Part shown: positions 32,048 to 35,626 of the stretch, piece by piece
How the letters are laid out: every line of letters starts with the position of its first letter
Numbering within the stretch: position 1 is the stretch's first letter
NCBI RefSeq assembly: GCF_021698975.1
Contig: NZ_SSXA01000042.1
Coordinates: forward strand, 1 to 35,626
Direction: 5' to 3'
DNA length: 35,626 nt
DNA from: Blastococcus sp. KM273128
GTDB lineage: Bacteria > Actinomycetota > Actinomycetes > Mycobacteriales > Geodermatophilaceae
The notes under the pieces: model-generated
Databases searched by the model: none
What the model was told of the DNA's origin: nothing
What the model saw: only the letters and a program-made list of their open reading frames with translations
Made by a program: the position numbers and the translations under genes

Positions 32048-33979
32048 GCCGTCAAGCTTGAGAAGCAGGGCAGAATATCGCTTGTCGGCTTCTATGGAAG
32101 GCGCGCCAAGCGACTTCTGCCGGCCGCGGCTGTCGTGCTTACGACCGTCGCTACGCTCTCCGTCGCATTCCTGCCGAACATTCGCTGGGCCGACATCGGT
32201 GGCGACATCGTCGCGAGCGCATTCTATGTCGCCAACTGGCGATTTGCTGAAAGCGCGGTTGACTATCTCGCCCAGGACAGCGCTGAAAGCCCTGTCCAGC
32301 ACTTTTGGTCTCTTGCGGTTGAGGAGCAGTTCTACCTGCTTTGGCCGCTGCTAATCATCGCCGCTGCGGCATTGAGTCGCCGATCCCATCGACGCGGCCG
32401 GCCTTCGACAAAGGGGTTGATGGCCGGGCTGGCCCTGGTGGCGCTGCCGTCGTTCGCATGGTCGGTCCACTTAACCTCGGCGGACCCCGGGCGTGCATAC
32501 TTCGTGACGACGACCCGCATGTGGGAGCTGGCAATCGGCGCCGCCGTCGCCATTCTGGCGGTTCGCACGGCTCGCATTCCGAGCGCCATCGCGACGACGG
32601 TGGCGTGGGTTGGCTTAGCCGCGGTGATCGTTACCGGCTTTGCTCTAAGCGCGGACGCTGCCTTCCCGGGCTGGATCGCTTTGGTGCCCACCCTCGGAGT
32701 GGCGGCCGTGATTGCGGGCGGCGCGAACGCTGGCCGGTTGGGCCCGGCCCGGGTCCTCGGCGCTGCACCCCTGCGCGCCGTAGGTGCATTGTCGTACTCC
32801 CTGTACTTGTGGCACTGGCCGTTGCTGGTAATCGCCGAGGGAGCCTGGGGTGAGCTTTCGTTATCCGCCAGCGTTGGCGTCGTCGCCTTCTCGGCAGTGC
32901 CCGCCTATCTGACCTACCGGTGGGTGGAAAACCCAATCAGGCGATCGCGAAGACTCGCGGTCAACCCCAAGCGGGCCGTGGGGATTGGAGCCTTGGCCAC
33001 TCTGGCGCTTCTCAACGTGGGGATCCTCGTGGCGCTAGCGGCACCCGCAGTCCCGTCCGGATATACGCCCTCGCCGACGGCCCTTGCCAACGCCGCCGAA
33101 GGTGGAGTCGTAGCAGGGATTGGAGCGGCGACGCTGGCGGAGAATCCCCGCAATGACGCGGACGGGGCTCCTGTGGACCAGGTTGACAGCTTCACTCCTT
33201 CGGCAGTGGCTGCACGGCAGGATGTGCCCGTTGTTTACGACCGAGGTTGCCACGCTGATACACAGGAGACGGTTGCGACTGCCTGCACCTTCGGCGATCG
33301 GGAAGGCGACCTTAGGGTCGCGCTGGTTGGGGACTCCCACGCTGCACAGTGGGTTTCGCCTTTAGCTCAGATCGCCGAGGAGCGAGGGTGGGCCCTAGAT
33401 AGCTATACCAAGTCGGCCTGCCCGTTCGTCGACGTCATGGTCATGTCTGGCTCACAGCCATACCGAGAGTGTGCAGCGTGGAACGATAACGTGATGGCGA
33501 AATTGACTGGTGTGGATCGGCCAGATCTGGTAATAACGACGAACAGCGAGTATCTCGTCAGTGAAGGTGGCGAAGCGCTGAGCGCCACCGCGAGTGCGCA
33601 GGCGATCCGAGTCGGTCTTCGCAGTACTTGGTCAACGTTGACTGAGGCGGGCGTTCGGATCGTTGCACTCGCCGATACGCCCCGACCAGACATAGACATC
33701 GCCGAATGCGTGTCAGCTAATGGCGACCAGCTGACGGCGTGCGCCGTTCCCCGTCAGCAGGCGGTCGGCCCTCAAGCGGGTATACATCGCGAGGTCGCCC
33801 TGAGCCTTCCCGGAGTCGCCTCTGTCGACCTGAACGACGCGATCTGCCCGACCGAACTCTGCGCACCCGTGATCGGTGGCGCCTTGGTCTACCGGGACAC
33901 GAACCACCTGACCGATACCTATGCGCGATCGCTCGCGCCAAGGCTGGTGGCCGAGCTGGATCGGGTGCTGGCCAGCTGA
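32048..33979 (+). pseudogene. C-terminal fragment of an acyltransferase-3/SGNH gene, beheaded at the IS element
   Basis: The frame enters at VKLEKQGRIS, continues through the acyltransferase-3 block GFYGRRAKRLLPAA, WSLAVEEQFYLLWPLL and about eight more membrane segments, then an outer SGNH domain with LVGDSHAAQW and a late DTNHLT triad. It lacks the first 80-odd residues, including the Arg-x10-His signature and first two spans, so acyl transfer should be lost, though the SGNH domain is whole. A TTG at 32042 with GGGGAA 6 nt upstream could start translation from within the IS end repeat. Third positions are more AT-rich than the host core, as in the rest of the variable glycan locus. It overlaps the N-terminal fragment in homology, so it is probably from a different gene. 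Confidence 0.82.
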
Positions 33980-34115
33980 TCGTGTCGCCCAGCAGGTGTG
34001 TGAGCGCCCACCCGGGTTCGCGTCCGATAGCGGTGTGAGGTCGGTGCTGGTTGCACGCGCGCAGGCAGCCGCGGCAACGCCCGAAGCGGGCCCGGCCCGA
34101 TAGGCCAAGGGGCAC
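33978..34115 (-). pseudogene. C-terminal scrap of an IS481/IS3-type transposase
   Basis: On the minus strand, codons at 34055-33978 read CNQHRPHTAIGREPGWALTH and then LLGDTI, matching the conserved YNxHRPHTALGG...NLLG ending of IS481/IS3 integrase-type transposases. Homology beyond this is weak, and the frame runs on into unrelated sequence at the acyltransferase end. It is a decayed remnant. Confidence 0.5.
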
Positions 34116-34452
34116 GGGAACCCTGAGCTACTTCTTGGCAATCCCTGGCCGCAGTGGCCTTCGGGCGCGCGCCCTGTGAGGGAGTCCGGCAGTCGAAGGG
34201 ATGCGCCTGCGACCTGTGTTCGAGTCAGGATCTGGGATGAGGCGCCTTATTAACTGAAGGCTCACGACGCCGCGTGGCCCCTGCGGCGGCATCGCCGGCG
34301 GTAGGGAGCGGGCAGGAGCTGGGTCCTCCCTCGCTGCCGGTTTCGCCGACGCATGAAGGGCTGCTGCTGCCTCGCCGTGGGCTAGGTGTAGTGACCGGAG
34401 GCGTTGGGCGAGGAGCTGCGACTCTGGGATCTGACTGAAGGATCTTGCGAGG
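34116..34452. other. Gene-free debris between transposase scraps
   Basis: No credible reading frame or intact RNA is seen. The stretch lies between the two transposase scraps and is probably decayed insertion-sequence DNA. Confidence 0.35.
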
Positions 34453-34517
34453 GAGGACCTCCGGGCGCGGAGTGGAGCTGCTTAAGGCCCTCATTCCATG
34501 AAGCACCGGAGGTCCTC
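34453..34517. repeat. Perfect 12-bp inverted repeat near an IS481-like start
   Basis: GAGGACCTCCGG (34453-34464) pairs exactly with CCGGAGGTCCTC (34506-34517). A second pair, GTGGAGC (34472-34478) with GCTCCAC (34520-34526), interleaves with it, a pseudoknot-like order. It directly precedes the IS481-like coding scrap and may be part of that element's leader or end. Confidence 0.5.
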
Positions 34518-34628
34518 GTGCTCCACGCTAATGGGTCTCGCACCGGTCGGAACCACGTGCTGAGGTCGGTGTCCGAGCCGTCGGCGGGTCGAGCACTGTC
34601 ACACGCAGATCCGAGGGCCGAGATCTAG
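34518..34628 (+). pseudogene. N-terminal scrap of an IS481-type transposase
   Basis: From GTG 34518 the frame reads VLHANGSRTGRNHVLRSV, similar to the VSHANAPLTPTGRLRLARCVV-type start of IS481 transposases. Homology is lost after about 18 codons and a stop comes at 34628. It may belong to the same dead element as the minus-strand scrap at 33978, though the orientations differ. Confidence 0.4.
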
Positions 34629-34750
34629 CGTTAGAGCGTGCCGCCCGTCGGCTGCCGGGAAGGCAGGACGACTGGTGGGATGGCGTGCCTCGACAAGTTC
34701 GGTGAGCACTGATCCATTAGCGCGACGCGGTCCTTCCCGCAGGCTCGACG
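34629..34750 (+). ncRNA. Left non-coding end of an IS110 element, candidate bridge-RNA region
   Basis: This stretch precedes the IS110 transposase ATG. In IS110-group elements the non-coding end upstream of the gene encodes the bridge RNA that guides recombination. Short inverted repeats such as GCTGCCGGGAAGGCAG-like pairing near 34650 fit a structured RNA. Its boundaries and loops cannot be defined by eye. Confidence 0.28.
34695..34708 (-). repeat. Third IS21-end-like motif
   Basis: AAGTTCGGTGAGCA matches the right-end motif at 32011-32024 in 13 of 14 positions and in the same orientation. It may mark where another related element once ended. Confidence 0.45.
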
Positions 34751-35572
34751 ATGCAGGTCGAGTGGGAGGAGCCGCTGGTGCTGTTCGTGGGTGACGACTG
34801 GGCCGAGGCCCATCACGACATCGAGATTCAGGACGAGACCGGGCGGCGGCTGGTGCACCGCCGGTTGCCCGAAGGTATCGCCGGAATCGCCCAACTGCAC
34901 GAGCTGATCGGGCAGCACGCCCCCGACAGCGTCGACGCCGATGACCCCGCTCAGGTGGTGATCGGGATCGAGACCGACCGCGGACCGTGGGTTCAGGCGT
35001 TGCTGGCCGCCGGCTATCAGGTGTTCGCGATCAACCCGCTGTCGGTCGCCCGGTATCGGGAACGGCATGTCACCTCCGGGGCCAAGAGCGACCCCGGTGA
35101 CGCCAAGGTGCTGGCTGACCTGGTCCGCACCGACCGGCAGCATCACCGGCCGATCGCCGGAGACAGCGAGCTGGCCGAGGCGGTCAAGGTGCTCGCCCGA
35201 GCGCATCAGAACGTGTGCTGGATGCGCGGTCGTCAGGCCAGCGCGCTGCGCTCGACGCTGCGGGAGTTCTACCCCGGCGCGCTGGCCGCCTTCGACGAGC
35301 TGGCCCATCCCGACGCGCTGGCGGTCCTCCAGATGGCGCCGACTCCGGCGACGGGCCGCCGGCTGACCCGGACGCAGATCGCTTCGGCGTTGCGCGGGTC
35401 CGGGCGGCGACGCAACGTCCAAGTCCGCGCCGAGCAGATCCAGGACTCCCTCCGCGCACCACAGCTGGAGCAGCCACCGCTGATCGCCGAGGCATTCGGC
35501 GCGAGCGTGACCGCCTACGTCGCCATGCTTAGCCCGGGGCTTTCACGGGAGAGCGGCGTGACCGGGTGTTGA
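34751..35572 (+). pseudogene. IS110 family transposase, C-terminally truncated
   Basis: The frame codes for 273 aa, against about 400 in the family. The N-terminal RuvC-like DEDD domain is complete: D16 in GDDWAEAHHD, E74 in GIETDRGPW, and D114/D117 in KSDPGDAKVL. The following linker region runs to about residue 258 (GASVTAYVAML). Then the homology stops and the frame ends with unrelated residues. The C-terminal Tnp_20 domain that carries the catalytic serine is missing, so the protein should not recombine DNA. The break falls near 35530; beyond it the bases look like the end of another insertion sequence. The ATG at 34751 has no clear ribosome-binding site, as is common in IS110 elements. 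Confidence 0.82.
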
Positions 35573-35626
35573 TCAACTGAAAAGTGCTCCTGACCAGCAA
35601 GGATGGGTCTTGTCGAGGGACCTATC
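35530..35626. other. Probable edge of another insertion sequence (runs off the window)
   Basis: After the IS110 homology ends, the bases GATCAACTGAA at 35571-35581 resemble the inward-reading IS21 end motif (TCAACTGAA), suggesting that an IS21-type or other element begins here and caused the truncation. No gene is visible before the window ends. Confidence 0.3.

Noticed and set aside
34196..34260. A tRNA-like T-loop (GTTCGAGTC) that might mark a tRNA or attachment site
   Set aside because: The flanking 5-bp T-stem does not form and no acceptor, D or anticodon arms could be found.
1..35626. CRISPR array or phage gene cluster
   Set aside because: No regularly spaced direct repeats and no phage structural or integrase genes were seen.

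Overview
The window is very GC-rich DNA with mostly G/C third codon positions, frequent GTG and TTG starts, and genes that overlap by GTGA or TGATG. This points to a high-GC actinobacterium. Gene style and protein relatives suggest something near Geodermatophilaceae, but that placement is an impression, not a measurement.

Region by region. (a) 1-3121: the end of a membrane-anchored protein with a discoidin-like/NADase-type glycan-binding domain, then an intact acyltransferase-3/SGNH sugar O-acyltransferase. (b) 3319-6916, minus strand: a GGDEF-EAL cyclic-di-GMP enzyme, then a tight pair made of a small divergent S-adenosylmethionine-decarboxylase-like protein and a LuxI/FeeM-like GNAT acyltransferase. 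(c) 7057-8146: a small hypothetical protein and a membrane protein with a possible N-terminal DNA-binding segment. (d) 8147-9173: a 1-kb gene-free stretch with a perfect CRP/GlxR-type palindrome and competing hairpins. (e) 9174-12950: a coupled operon of GT2 synthase, 57-aa membrane protein, GT-C membrane transferase and NodB deacetylase, facing a convergent GH18 protein. It looks like a poly-N-acetylhexosamine (PNAG- or chitin-like) polymer locus. (f) 13916-14707: a zinc-ribbon protein of unknown role.

(g) 14782-29121: a Wzx/Wzy-type surface glycan locus. A low-molecular-weight tyrosine phosphatase diverges from a Wzc-like tyrosine kinase. A PglF-PglE-PglC-PglD set follows, predicted to make UDP-N,N'-diacetylbacillosamine (or a close diamino-trideoxy sugar) and load it on undecaprenyl phosphate. 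A GT4 transferase, a Wzx flippase and a UDP-sugar 6-dehydrogenase come next. On the opposite strand lie an LCP ligase, which would attach the glycan to the cell wall, and a Wzy-like polymerase. Third-codon GC falls from about 19.7 kb to 24.4 kb, rises inside the dehydrogenase, and is low again in the polymerase and the broken acyltransferase, as in an exchangeable serotype cassette.

(h) 29417-35626: a mobile-element scrapyard. An IS21-like element (istA/istB) sits between the N-terminal part of one acyltransferase gene and the C-terminal part of what seems to be a different one. Beyond are two decayed IS481/IS3-type transposase scraps and an IS110 transposase cut before its C-terminal domain.

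The least explained parts are the SpeD-like/GNAT pair next to a cyclic-di-GMP enzyme, and the GT2/GT-C/deacetylase/GH18 locus.
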